DNA from: Bermanella sp049115935
GTDB taxonomy: Bacteria; Pseudomonadota; Gammaproteobacteria; Pseudomonadales; Oceanobacteraceae
NCBI GenBank assembly: GCA_049115935.1
Contig: JAGDZK010000063.1
Span: 1-64,000 of the forward strand
DNA length: 64,000 nucleotides
Reading direction: 5' to 3'
Part shown: in pieces, positions 52,807 to 61,170 of the stretch
Layout of the letters: each line of letters starts with the position of its first letter
Position numbering within the stretch: position 1 is the stretch's first letter
Notes under the pieces: generated by a model
What the model was told of the DNA's origin: nothing
The model's input: the letters and a program-made list of their open reading frames with translations, nothing else
Databases searched by the model: none
Position numbers and translations under genes: made by a program

Positions 52807-53565
52807 TTAATCGTCCGCGTCCAAATCATTGGATTCACTTTCAAACTGCTGCTTAGATACAACAAATAAGCGATAAATGAAAATTGTAAAATACGGCAAC
52901 ACAATGACATTGACAGAAAATTCTAAAATGGCTTGTGCCATTGGGCCTACTGCTACCATTAATCCAATTAACACAATGGCAACAATATAAGCCAACATCA
53001 CCACGCTTAATAACATGAAGCTTCTGAAAATAAACTTATTTTTCTTAATTAATTGATTGCTGGCTTTTAAAGCATCAAACGGTGTAGTGCCTTCAACCAA
53101 GGTAAAGTAAACCGCAAAAAAGCAACGGTATAAGTAAAAGCTCATTGGCACAGCAATGATCAGGGCCACAAACCCTGCTTGTAATTGCTGATCAGCAATA
53201 CCAGCAGCTAATAAACTACCAATAATTGCAGCAGGGATGGCGATTACAACGGCACCTAAACCAAAAATAATACTGGTGCCAGTAATGGCTAGAAATTTTT
53301 GCAGGGTCAAACGAAATGCATCCTGCAGGCTATCATTCTGGTCTTGTGAAAACTGATGAATCAACACCATCATATAGGCCGAAAAGAACATGCTCACCGC
53401 CATCACCAACAAACTACCAATCAAGCTTGGTTGTCCGTCACCCATGGTCAGAAACATCAATAAAGGCGATAACGCAGATGCAATGCTTAACCAAAACACT
53501 TTATTAAATAAGCGACCATAAAAGTTAAAGCTCTGTTTTAAAATATCGACAGCGGTTGTATTCAT
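52807..53565 (-). CDS. YciC-like multi-span membrane protein
   Basis: About 252 residues with six hydrophobic segments (for example FGLGAVVIAIPAAIIGSLLA and VVMLAYIVAIVLIGLMVAVG) and an acidic C-terminal tail (ESNDLDADD). The arrangement, and the motif FDALKASNQLIKKN after the fourth segment, resemble the YciC/UPF0259 group and glycerophosphodiester-phosphodiesterase membrane domains, but I am not certain of the family. Start chosen at the ATG at 53565 (MNTTAV); earlier ATGs at 53574 and 53595 are less well supported. Confidence 0.68.
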   Translation of the reverse strand: MNTTAVDILKQSFNFYGRLFNKVFWLSIASALSPLLMFLTMGDGQPSLIGSLLVMAVSMFFSAYMMVLIHQFSQDQNDSLQDAFRLTLQKFLAITGTSIIFGLGAVVIAIPAAIIGSLLAAGIADQQLQAGFVALIIAVPMSFYLYRCFFAVYFTLVEGTTPFDALKASNQLIKKNKFIFRSFMLLSVVMLAYIVAIVLIGLMVAVGPMAQAILEFSVNVIVLPYFTIFIYRLFVVSKQQFESESNDLDADD

Positions 53566-53645
53566 ATGAAACATATCTCGAATTTTAATTATCAATAGAC
53601 TTAAGTATATCGACAGGGGGAAGGGGATGCGAGAGGTATGGGTAA

Positions 53646-53753
53646 TTGATGGGTTACGCAGCTTCCCTTCGGGGAACTGCTAACCCATCCTACCTCGCTT
53701 TATAGCTGTAGGATGGGTTAGAAGTGAGTACAACGAACTTCGTAACCCATCAA
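53646..53753. repeat. Paired inverted intergenic repeat (GATGGGTTACG family)
   Basis: Two copies of a palindromic module with ends TTGATGGGTTACG and CTAACCCATCCTAC face each other: 53646-53693 and the inverted copy 53708-53753, with identical 13-14-bp ends. A third copy lies at 55515-55551. This type of short dispersed element is common in gammaproteobacterial genomes; no gene is encoded. Confidence 0.82.
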
Positions 53754-53768
53754 ATGCCACAAAGTGAC

Positions 53769-55307
53769 TTATTTCAAAGGACGCATATGCGGGAACAAGA
53801 TTACGTCTTTGATGGTTGGGCTATCGGTAAATAGCATCATTAAACGGTCGATACCAATGCCTTCACCAGCGGTTGGTGGCATACCGTATTCCAATGCTTG
53901 AATGTAGTCAGCATCGTAATGCATGGCTTCATCATCACCTGCGTCTTTTTCATCAACTTGACGCTGGAAACGCTCTGCTTGGTCTTGCGCATCATTCAGC
54001 TCAGAGAAACCGTTTGCAAGCTCACGACCACCTACGAAAAATTCAAAGCGGTCAGTGAAAAACGGGTTGTCATCACTACGACGAGCAAGTGGTGATACTT
54101 CCCACGGGTAAGCCGTAATGAAAGTTGGTTGATCAAGCTTGTGCTCAGCGGTTTCTTCAAAGATTTCACACAACCACTTACCAGGGCCCCAAACGCTTTG
54201 TTTTGGCTCGTCTTTGATGCCCACTTGCTTGGCGTATTCTTTTAGTTTTTCAATATTGTTTTCACAATCTTGAATCACAGCAGGATCAAAATCAGGGTTA
54301 TATTTAATCACCGCATCGGCCATGGTGATACGAGTGAACGGTTGAGCGAAATCGTAAACCACTTCACTCACTACATTACCTTCATTGTCTTTTGTGGTGT
54401 TCACAATGTCTGTTGTACCCATTACATCTTGAGCAAGGGTGCGCAGCATGTCTTCTGTGGTGTCCATTAAGTCATGGTAAGTAGCGTAGGCTTGGTAGAA
54501 TTCGATCATGGTGAATTCTGGGTTGTGACGGGTTGATAGACCTTCGTTACGGAAGCTGCGGTTAATTTCGAAAACACGCTCAAAACCACCCACAACTAAA
54601 CGCTTAAGGTTAAGTTCTGGTGCGATACGTAAATACATTCCCATATCTAATGCATTGTGATGGGTTTCAAACGGCTTAGCCGTAGCACCACCTGGAATCA
54701 CTTGCAGCATTGGGGTTTCCACTTCCATGAAGTCACGATCGCTTAAGTAACGACGAATACCCGCCACCAACTTTGAACGTACTTTAAATAATTCACGTGT
54801 GTCTTGGCTCATGATCAAATCAATGTAGCGTTGACGATATTTGGTTTCTTGGTCTGCAAGGCCGTGGAATTTATCCGGCAATGGGCGCAATGACTTGGTT
54901 AACATAACAAGGTCTTCTAGCTTGGTAACGTTAACGTATAACTCACCTTTACCTGATTTATGTAATGCACCGCGTGCACCAATGATATCGCCTAAATCAA
55001 ATACACTTTTGTAGTTAATTTCTTTTTGTACGGCTTTATCCACATACACCTGGATGGTGCCAGACGTGTCTTGGATTTGAGCAAACGGGCCACGTTGAAA
55101 CATGATACGACCGGCAACCGCCACTTGGTTATCTTGCTCTTCAAGGGTTTCTTTATCAAACTCCCCAAATTCAGCTTGTAACTTAGCGGCCACGTGTTTT
55201 CGATCAAAATCGTTCTTGTGTCCATTAGCTGGGCAGCCTTCACGAAGCGCATCTAATTTTGCACGACGTTCAGCGATCAATTTATTTTCATCACGTGGTT
55301 CAGTCAT
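53769..55307 (-). CDS. lysS: Lysyl-tRNA synthetase, class II
   Basis: A 512-residue class II synthetase: an N-terminal OB-fold anticodon-binding domain (VAVAGRIMFQRGPFAQIQDTS), and a catalytic core with motif 2 (FRNEGLSTRHNPEFTMIEFY) and motif 3 (GIGIDRLMMLFTDSPTIKDVI, ending FPHMRPLK). It charges tRNA-Lys. It is downstream of prfB on the same strand as in E. coli, but here a 400-bp repeat-rich spacer lies between them. Confidence 0.97.
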   Translation of the reverse strand: MTEPRDENKLIAERRAKLDALREGCPANGHKNDFDRKHVAAKLQAEFGEFDKETLEEQDNQVAVAGRIMFQRGPFAQIQDTSGTIQVYVDKAVQKEINYKSVFDLGDIIGARGALHKSGKGELYVNVTKLEDLVMLTKSLRPLPDKFHGLADQETKYRQRYIDLIMSQDTRELFKVRSKLVAGIRRYLSDRDFMEVETPMLQVIPGGATAKPFETHHNALDMGMYLRIAPELNLKRLVVGGFERVFEINRSFRNEGLSTRHNPEFTMIEFYQAYATYHDLMDTTEDMLRTLAQDVMGTTDIVNTTKDNEGNVVSEVVYDFAQPFTRITMADAVIKYNPDFDPAVIQDCENNIEKLKEYAKQVGIKDEPKQSVWGPGKWLCEIFEETAEHKLDQPTFITAYPWEVSPLARRSDDNPFFTDRFEFFVGGRELANGFSELNDAQDQAERFQRQVDEKDAGDDEAMHYDADYIQALEYGMPPTAGEGIGIDRLMMLFTDSPTIKDVILFPHMRPLK

Positions 55308-55428
55308 TTTTTTACCTTAGTTTTACGTAAGACGTTTAACGGGAAACGTAAGACGCTTTTGTTTAAATTCTGTTTTAGTGTAATAGATTGCCAGCCTATT
55401 GAGACTCGCTGCCTGCCAATCTACCTAC

Positions 55429-55460
55429 TCGTCTTTCCCACGAATGTGGGAATCCATTTA
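55429..55460. repeat. Short dispersed repeat (TTCCCAC hairpin)
   Basis: TTCCCACGAATGTGGGAATCC is a hairpin of the widespread TCxTTCCCGCGAAxGCGGGAATCCA intergenic type. Single copy in this window. Confidence 0.55.
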
Positions 55461-55514
55461 GGCTTTCATTAGATATCAGCCTTAGCCGGTATGACGTTTA
55501 AATTTCTGCTTTCA

Positions 55515-55551
55515 TGATGGGTTACGCTCGTGCCTCGCTAACCCATCCTAC
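55515..55551. repeat. Third copy of the GATGGGTTACG repeat
   Basis: GATGGGTTACG (55516-55526) and CTAACCCATCCTAC (55538-55551), the same ends as in the pair at 53646-53753, with an 11-bp centre. Located in the lysS-prfB spacer. Confidence 0.8.
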
Positions 55552-55600
55552 TTTTCTATAAAATATTACTTTATGTGACACACAGTCTGAGTTGTTATAA

Positions 55601-55693
55601 CGATGATGAGAGAAGGCAAACTAAAAACGAGGCTGCGGAGTTTAGTATTCCTAAATGAGCATGCCGAGTTTTTAGTTTAACGCACTATCATCG
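55601..55693. repeat. Nested inverted repeat (MITE-like or structured RNA)
   Basis: Three nested stems share one centre: CGATGAT (55601) with ATCATCG (55687-55693), AAACTAAAAAC (55618) with GTTTTTAGTTT (about 55667-55677), and TTTAG/CTAAA near the centre. This can fold into a 90-base cruciform. It ends 17 bases before the prfB stop. Origin or function unknown. Confidence 0.65.
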
Positions 55694-55709
55694 AGTTAGT
55701 GCACTCAGA

Positions 55710-56805
55710 TCAGAGACCCGCTTTAAGTGAGGCCTCCATAAACGGATCCAACGCCCCATCTAATACAACCTGTGTATTACGATTTTCAACACCCGTTCTT
55801 AAATCTTTAATTCGCGAATCATCCAATACGTAAGAGCGTATTTGCGAACCCCAGCCAATGTCACTTTTAGTGTCTTCAAGCGCTTGGCTTTCTGCATTAC
55901 GAATACTTAGCTCACGCTCATACAGTTTTGCTTTTAACTGCTTCATGGCTTGGTCTTTATTTTTATGCTGCGAGCGCTGGTTCTGACACTGGGTCACGGT
56001 ATTGGTCGGTACGTGGGTAATTCGCACCGCTGACTCGGTGGTGTTGACGTGCTGACCACCGGCACCGGATGCACGGTATACATCAATTTTTAAATCCGCA
56101 GGATTAATATCGATCTCGATATTGTCATCAATTTCAGGGGATACAAACACAGACGCAAACGACGTATGGCGACGACCACTTGAGTCGAACGGCGATTTAC
56201 GCACTAAACGATGAACGCCGGTTTCTGTACGCAACCAACCAAAGGCGTATTCACCTTCAAAGCGAATGGTGGCACCTTTAATGCCAGCAACTTCGCCAGC
56301 GGTGACTTCCATCAATTCCACTTTAAAGCCTTTTGCTTCACCCCAGCGTAAATACATGCGCAGGATCATCTCAGCCCAATCTTGCGCTTCGGTGCCGCCA
56401 GAGCCTGATTGAATATCTAAATAGCAATTACTTGGATCCATTTCACCGGAGAACATGCGGCGAAATTCGAGTTTTTCTAGCAGCGCTTGCAGACTTTCAA
56501 GCTCAGACTCAACCTCGGTAACGCTATCGGCATCGTCTTCTTCAACGGCCATTTCCAACAGTTCTTCACAGTCAGTCAGGCCTGTATCCATACCATCAAT
56601 GGTGTTTACAACCGCTTCAAGGCTTGAACGCTCACGGCCTAGCTCTTGGGCTTTTTCTGGTTCATTCCAGATAGCAGACTGGCCTAGCTCTAGTTCAACT
56701 TCTTGTAGGCGCTCGGCCTTTGTATCGTAGTCAAAGATACCCCCTAAGCATGTCAGTACGTGCTTTAAGGTCTTTAATCTGGTTGATAATCGGTTGAACT
56801 TCCAA
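55710..56805 (-). CDS. prfB: Peptide chain release factor 2 with programmed +1 frameshift
   Basis: A 364-residue RF2 made of two frames. The first 24 codons (from the TTG at 56805, with AGGAG five bases upstream) end at an in-frame TGA (56731-56733). Preceding it is the canonical shift site: AGGGGG Shine-Dalgarno-like stimulator, TAT, then CTT-TGA-C. After the +1 shift, Asp-Tyr-Asp continues into the main frame containing SPF (R-K-SPF-DSSG) and the GGQ catalytic loop (GAGGQHVNTTESAVR). RF2 ends translation at UGA and UAA, and the shift provides autoregulation. A single ATG-start open frame (MDTGLT...) from 56591 covers only the C-terminal 293 residues. Confidence 0.96.
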
Positions 56806-56963
56806 GGAAACTCCTAGGGGCAAGGCCATAACGAAAAAATAGGGCGGAATTTTACCCAAATTACACTATTAAAAATAGGCTGTAGAAGAAAGAAAATCAC
56901 CACAAAGATAGCTGCAAACCCAATCAGAGCCTATATTTACCTAAGGATGCCATTGGAGCCAAC

Positions 56964-57521
56964 ATGTCGTCAGTCAAAATTATATTCCTTTTGCTAATCT
57001 TCAGCGTAAACGCCAACGCAGTAGAACTTGAGCAACTCGCAAAACCTATTACTCAACTAAAAGCCATCGCTGAGCAACCTGCGATACAATTGTCGGTTCA
57101 AGCCCATAGTCATGACCCTCTCGATATCCAAGGTATGATTAAAATTGACCAGCAGTGGAAGGTAAACCCAAATTTGCCTAATGAGTTACTGGATCCAAGG
57201 GTCCAGCAGCTTTTTATTAAGTATCTAAGCCAGCCTCACCCCATGTTTGTAGAGTTAATACTTATGGGTAAACAAGGGCAAACACTCGCTGGCGCGCCCC
57301 ATACAACCGACTATTGGCAGGGTGATGAGGCTAAATTTATAGAAACACTCAAAAGAGAAAACGTTTACGTCAGTAGCTTAGATTGGGACGAAAGCTCACG
57401 AACCATCAGTGCGCAAATCTCTATCCCCGTATGGATAAATGGCAATATCCAAGGTGTACTAACAGGCGCGGTAGAAGCGAACCTAGAAGCTCTCAGCAAT
57501 ACCGAGGTTGACCCTTACTAG
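56964..57521 (+). CDS. Secreted Cache/PDC-like sensor-domain protein
   Basis: A 185-residue protein with a signal peptide (about 1-20, ending NANAV) and a soluble body. The pattern QHPHPMFVELILMGKQGQTLAG-like then TTDYWQGDE, SSLDWDESSRTISAQISIPVW and GVLTGAVEAN resembles the membrane-distal lobe of Cache (PDC) sensor domains, in which D-Y-W-Q and a following strand bind small ligands. No membrane or signalling part follows, so it is a free-standing periplasmic binding module. Family assignment is inference. Confidence 0.6.
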   Translation: MSSVKIIFLLLIFSVNANAVELEQLAKPITQLKAIAEQPAIQLSVQAHSHDPLDIQGMIKIDQQWKVNPNLPNELLDPRVQQLFIKYLSQPHPMFVELILMGKQGQTLAGAPHTTDYWQGDEAKFIETLKRENVYVSSLDWDESSRTISAQISIPVWINGNIQGVLTGAVEANLEALSNTEVDPY

Positions 57522-57913
57522 CTCAGATTCATCCATAGACAATCCAAAGCGTCTAAAAGCATGTGTATCAATAACCCCAACCCTATCCAGCCCAGCGCCT
57601 TATCTAGTGGTTTAAGCGACTGCTTTAAATATTTTTTACCCACAGGCCATAAAGCCATCAGTACGTACCCAAATATGGGAATTAGCTGATGCAAGGGGTG
57701 AAACAGAATACTGCAACGATCAGGCACGTAAATGGGAGTCGCCAATAAATGATCAACATCCACCAGCATGGTGGCCATCATCAAAGCAAATGCACATTTC
57801 CAGTGATCACCCTTGGTAAACACCAGCGCCACACCTAATGGCAGCAATACATGCAAAAATAAGTGAATTATCGCCCGCTGCTCATTAGCAAAGTGTACAA
57901 CCGCTTCAAACAT
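57518..57913 (-). CDS. DUF6122 family small membrane protein
   Basis: A 131-residue protein with four hydrophobic segments. Conserved polar residues sit at helix ends: VDVDHLLATPI, HPLH, and HMLLDALDC, a His/Asp pattern reminiscent of the YdjM/LexA-binding membrane hydrolase family. Function unknown. It ends overlapping the convergent sensor-domain gene by four bases and begins just after the ppiC stop. Confidence 0.78.
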   Translation of the reverse strand: MFEAVVHFANEQRAIIHLFLHVLLPLGVALVFTKGDHWKCAFALMMATMLVDVDHLLATPIYVPDRCSILFHPLHQLIPIFGYVLMALWPVGKKYLKQSLKPLDKALGWIGLGLLIHMLLDALDCLWMNLS

Positions 57914-57915
57914 AG

Positions 57916-58194
57916 TTAGCTACGGTACAGGGTTTTAATCAAATGATAGCCAAACTGGGTTTTGATTGGACCATGGACTTTAAGAATCGGGCGCTTAAAT
58001 ACCACCTCATCAAACGCTTTAACCATATCGCCTTTTTGAAATTCACCTAGATTCCCACCGTTTTTCTTACTTGGGCAGGTGCTGAACTTTTTTGCTAAAG
58101 CGCCAAAGTCTTCACCCTTGGCTAAACGTTCTTTTAGCTTCTCAGCTAAGGCTTTGTCTTTTACTAAAATATGGCAGGCACTGGCAACAGGCAT
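57916..58194 (-). CDS. ppiC: Parvulin-type peptidyl-prolyl isomerase
   Basis: A 92-residue single-domain parvulin: ACHILVKDKALAEKLKERL, FGALAKKFSTCPSKKNGGNLGEF, and a C-terminal PIKTQFGYHLIKT matching E. coli PpiC in length and sequence. It has no signal peptide, so it acts in the cytoplasm. Confidence 0.95.
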   Translation of the reverse strand: MPVASACHILVKDKALAEKLKERLAKGEDFGALAKKFSTCPSKKNGGNLGEFQKGDMVKAFDEVVFKRPILKVHGPIKTQFGYHLIKTLYRS

Positions 58195-58293
58195 AAAGGC
58201 TCCAAAAATCTAACATCATGATTAACCGTATTTTACCGTATAATACCCCGTTTGATGATTAACATTTGTAACCGCTTAATAATTAGGTGAACC

Positions 58294-58836
58294 ATGGCTT
58301 TAACCGCAAGCATCTTCAAAGTACAACTACACATCAGTGACATGGACCGCCATTACTACCAAAGCCACTCCTTGACCCTAGCGCAACACCCAAGTGAAAA
58401 CGATTTACGCATGATGGTGCGCCTAATGGCCTTTGCTTTAAACGCCCATGAAGAGCTAAGTTTTACCAAGGGTTTAAGCAACCAAGAAGAGCCTGACCTT
58501 TGGCACAAAACCCTAAGCGATGAAATTGAGCTGTGGATTGAGCTTGGTCAGCTAGAAGAGAAACGCTTACGCCAAGCCTGTGGCAAGGCTAAAAAAGTCA
58601 TCATTTACACTTATCACGATAAACAAGCTGGCCCTTGGATGAGCCAAATGCAAAGCCATTTTGAGCGTCAAAAAGCACTAGAGGTGTTTCACATAAACAG
58701 TTCCGCCAGCGAACAGCTTGCTAAACTGGTCAGTAAAAACATGGATATTCAAATGAGTATTCAAGACGGTGAAGTATTTGTCAGCAGTGAACAAGGTGAG
58801 GTGACGTTTGCGCCACAGAAGCGCTTCCCGGCTTGA
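58294..58836 (+). CDS. YaeQ family protein
   Basis: A 180-residue protein matching the YaeQ family (PD-(D/E)XK-like fold): DMDRHYYQSHSLTLAQHPSE at the start, RLMAFALNAHEELSF, DEIELWIELGQ and KKVIIYTY. The D/E-x-K-type residues in the central strand are compatible with nuclease ancestry. Biochemical role unknown. Single gene. Confidence 0.92.
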   Translation: MALTASIFKVQLHISDMDRHYYQSHSLTLAQHPSENDLRMMVRLMAFALNAHEELSFTKGLSNQEEPDLWHKTLSDEIELWIELGQLEEKRLRQACGKAKKVIIYTYHDKQAGPWMSQMQSHFERQKALEVFHINSSASEQLAKLVSKNMDIQMSIQDGEVFVSSEQGEVTFAPQKRFPA

Positions 58837-58844
58837 TATCAAAC

Positions 58845-59199
58845 GGGAGCTTGCTCCCATACCAGCATTCGAAAGCACTTAAAAAATAGCTGAGCTCTGT
58901 ACGAGGTTGCCCCGCGACCGACCAAACCAGTCTAAACATCGTACGAGTTGCGCACCTGCGCACGAATGGCCAATTCACCCGCCGGTGCGGGTTCGTACAA
59001 TTAATACTGGTTTGCAAAAACGCCTGTAGGAGTCGAGCCTGCTCGCGAGGCGCACAAACCAATTGCTTAGAACCATGAGCCCAGTGGTTAATCTCAACAA
59101 CACTTCAAGCAGAATATTGATTCACCCGCGCACCCAAAGCACTTATCATGCCCTTTGGGTACACTACGTTCGTGGGGCACACTGGGTGCGGGTTCGTAC
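58845..59199. repeat. REP-like intergenic repeat cluster
   Basis: This 408-bp gene-free spacer has a hairpin GGGAGCTTGCTCCC (58845-58858), a TGCGCA/TGCGCA palindrome, a REP-like GTAGGAGTCGAGCCTGCTCG (about 59027-59046), and GGTGCGGGTTCGTAC repeated exactly at 58984-58998 and 59185-59199. No coding potential or tRNA was recognised. Confidence 0.6.
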
Positions 59200-59244
59200 G
59201 CTTATAGCCAGTGGCCCATAAAAAATTATGCGCCCAATCACCAA

Positions 59245-60201
59245 TCAAACTTCTTTTAAGCGCAGCTCTTTTGGCAAGCTAAAGGTGATATTTTCTTCAC
59301 GCCCCTCAAGCTCAACTGGTATTGTGCCACCCAGCTCTTGTACGCGTGCAACCACTTGGCGAACTAACACCTCTGGCGCTGACGCACCTGCGGTAATGCC
59401 AACTTTTTTAGAACCGGTAAACCAATCTGCTTGAATCTCGTCTGCATTATCAATTAAAAACGCTTTGGCCCCCATGCGCTCACCTAGTTCGCGCAAGCGG
59501 TTGGAGTTCGAACTATTTGGGCTGCCCACTACCAGAATCAAATCAGATTTAGTGGCTAAATCTTTTACCGCGTCTTGACGATTTTGTGTGGCATAACAAA
59601 TGTCATCGGTTTTTGGGCCGTGGATTTTAGGGAATTTTTTGCGTAACGCTTTGATTACAATGGCGGTATCATCCATCGACAACGTAGTTTGGCTTACGTA
59701 AGACAAAGCGGTTGGATCACGAGGCTCTAGGGCTTGTACATCCGCCTCGTCTTCAACCAAATAAATCTCACCGCCAGCGCTATGATCATATTGCCCCATG
59801 GTGCCTTCAACTTCTGGGTGACCTTTGTGACCAATTAAAATCACTTCGCTGCCTTTTTTGGCGTAGCGAGTCACTTCCATATGCACTTTTGTCACCAATG
59901 GGCAGGTCGCATCAAATACTTTAAGACCACGCTCTTTCGCTTCTTCTTGCACCGCTTTGGAAACACCGTGAGCACTAAAAATAACAATGCAATCGTCTGG
60001 CACTTCGTGTAACTCGTCCACAAAAATAGCACCACGGTCACGCAGGTTATCCACCACAAATTTATTGTGTACCACTTCGTGACGCACATAAATTGGCGGC
60101 TCGAACAAATCTAACGCACGATTAACAATATCAATCGCGCGATCAACACCAGCACAAAAACCACGGGGGTTTGCTAACGTAATATCCATTTTATTGGCCA
60201 T
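59245..60201 (-). CDS. ispH: 4-hydroxy-3-methylbut-2-enyl diphosphate reductase
   Basis: A 318-residue IspH: the three iron-sulfur Cys ligands lie in NPRGFCAGVDRA, DATCPLVTKVH and DDICYATQNRQ, and the conserved Glu region is HPEVEGTMGQ. It makes isopentenyl and dimethylallyl diphosphate in the MEP pathway. Its start overlaps the fkpB end by 11 bases; a second ATG four codons in is possible. The ileS-lspA-fkpB-ispH order is the usual gammaproteobacterial cluster. Confidence 0.97.
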   Translation of the reverse strand: MANKMDITLANPRGFCAGVDRAIDIVNRALDLFEPPIYVRHEVVHNKFVVDNLRDRGAIFVDELHEVPDDCIVIFSAHGVSKAVQEEAKERGLKVFDATCPLVTKVHMEVTRYAKKGSEVILIGHKGHPEVEGTMGQYDHSAGGEIYLVEDEADVQALEPRDPTALSYVSQTTLSMDDTAIVIKALRKKFPKIHGPKTDDICYATQNRQDAVKDLATKSDLILVVGSPNSSNSNRLRELGERMGAKAFLIDNADEIQADWFTGSKKVGITAGASAPEVLVRQVVARVQELGGTIPVELEGREENITFSLPKELRLKEV

Positions 60202-60625
60202 TCGTCACTTGAATAATTTCAACATCAAACGTTAATTCTTTGCCTGCCAATGGATGATTAAAATCCACCACGACAGCGGTGTCATCAAACTCTTTGATCA
60301 CACCAGGCAGCTCGGCTTTGTTTGCATCAGCAAACGACACCACCATACCTACTTCTAATTCCATGTCCGCAGCAAAATCAGTGCGCTTCATGTTTTGAAT
60401 ATTATTTGGGTTTGGTTGGGCAAACGCTTTTTCAGGTGGCACAACAAAGCTTTTTTTATCACCCGCTTGCAAACCTAATAACAATTCTTCAAAACCATCC
60501 GGTAAGTTACCATCACCAATTTTTAACACAGCAGGCTTGCGATCAAATGTTGAATCTACAACCTGACCATCTGCAAGTTTGAGTGCAAAATGGAGTTCAA
60601 CTTGTTTACCTTGTTCGATTTGCAT
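60191..60625 (-). CDS. fkpB: FKBP-type peptidyl-prolyl isomerase (SlpA-like)
   Basis: A 144-residue FKBP of the SlyD/SlpA group: GKQVELHFALKLADGQVVDST at the start, PPEKAFAQPNPNNIQNMKR and VDFNHPLAGKELTFDVEI near the end. Lacks the His-rich tail of SlyD. It overlaps ispH. Confidence 0.93.
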   Translation of the reverse strand: MQIEQGKQVELHFALKLADGQVVDSTFDRKPAVLKIGDGNLPDGFEELLLGLQAGDKKSFVVPPEKAFAQPNPNNIQNMKRTDFAADMELEVGMVVSFADANKAELPGVIKEFDDTAVVVDFNHPLAGKELTFDVEIIQVTNGQ

Positions 60626-60648
60626 AATGCTTACTTCACTTTAAAAAT

Positions 60649-61170
60649 TTATTTCGATGTGTCTTTGTTTTGTAAAAACAAACTATCGATCAGCAACATG
60701 GCAGCACCAATTGATATGGCACTATCTGCAATATTAAAAGCTGGGAAATAACTTGGTCCCCAGTGAACATGAATAAAGTCCACCACATGACCATACGCCA
60801 AGCGATCATACAAATTACCCAACGCCCCACCTATAACCAGCGACAATGCAGCCGCCAGCCATTTTTCATTTTCTTTAAGCTTCATTAACCAAACGCACAA
60901 TACGCCGCTCACCGAAATAGCAATCAATGTAAAGAACCAACGCTGCCAGCCACTTTCATTGGCTAAAAAGCTAAACGCCGCGCCTTTGTTGTAAAGCAAG
61001 GTTAAATCGAATACTGGTAACACATACACAGGCTGAGCATAGTGCAAAAAGTGCTCAGCCATTTGTTTGGTGGCAAAATCTAAAATGATGGTCAGCACCG
61101 CTAACCATAACCATTTTAGTCTCGACACTTGTAAGCCAGTAAACTGCTCTTGAATCAGCTTTTTTAACAT
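60649..61170 (-). CDS. lspA: Signal peptidase II (lipoprotein)
   Basis: A 173-residue LspA with four membrane helices; catalytic Asp residues in GALGNLYDRLAYGHVVDFI and FNIADSAIS. It cleaves prolipoproteins at the lipobox Cys, and so would process the lipoproteins in this window. Its ATG overlaps the ileS stop by one base. Confidence 0.96.
   Translation of the reverse strand: MLKKLIQEQFTGLQVSRLKWLWLAVLTIILDFATKQMAEHFLHYAQPVYVLPVFDLTLLYNKGAAFSFLANESGWQRWFFTLIAISVSGVLCVWLMKLKENEKWLAAALSLVIGGALGNLYDRLAYGHVVDFIHVHWGPSYFPAFNIADSAISIGAAMLLIDSLFLQNKDTSK

Noticed and set aside
56591..56805. prfB interruption as a pseudogene or sequencing error
   Set aside because: The TGA lies in the exact conserved programmed frameshift context (AGGGGG, then CTT-TGA-C), so it is the normal RF2 arrangement.
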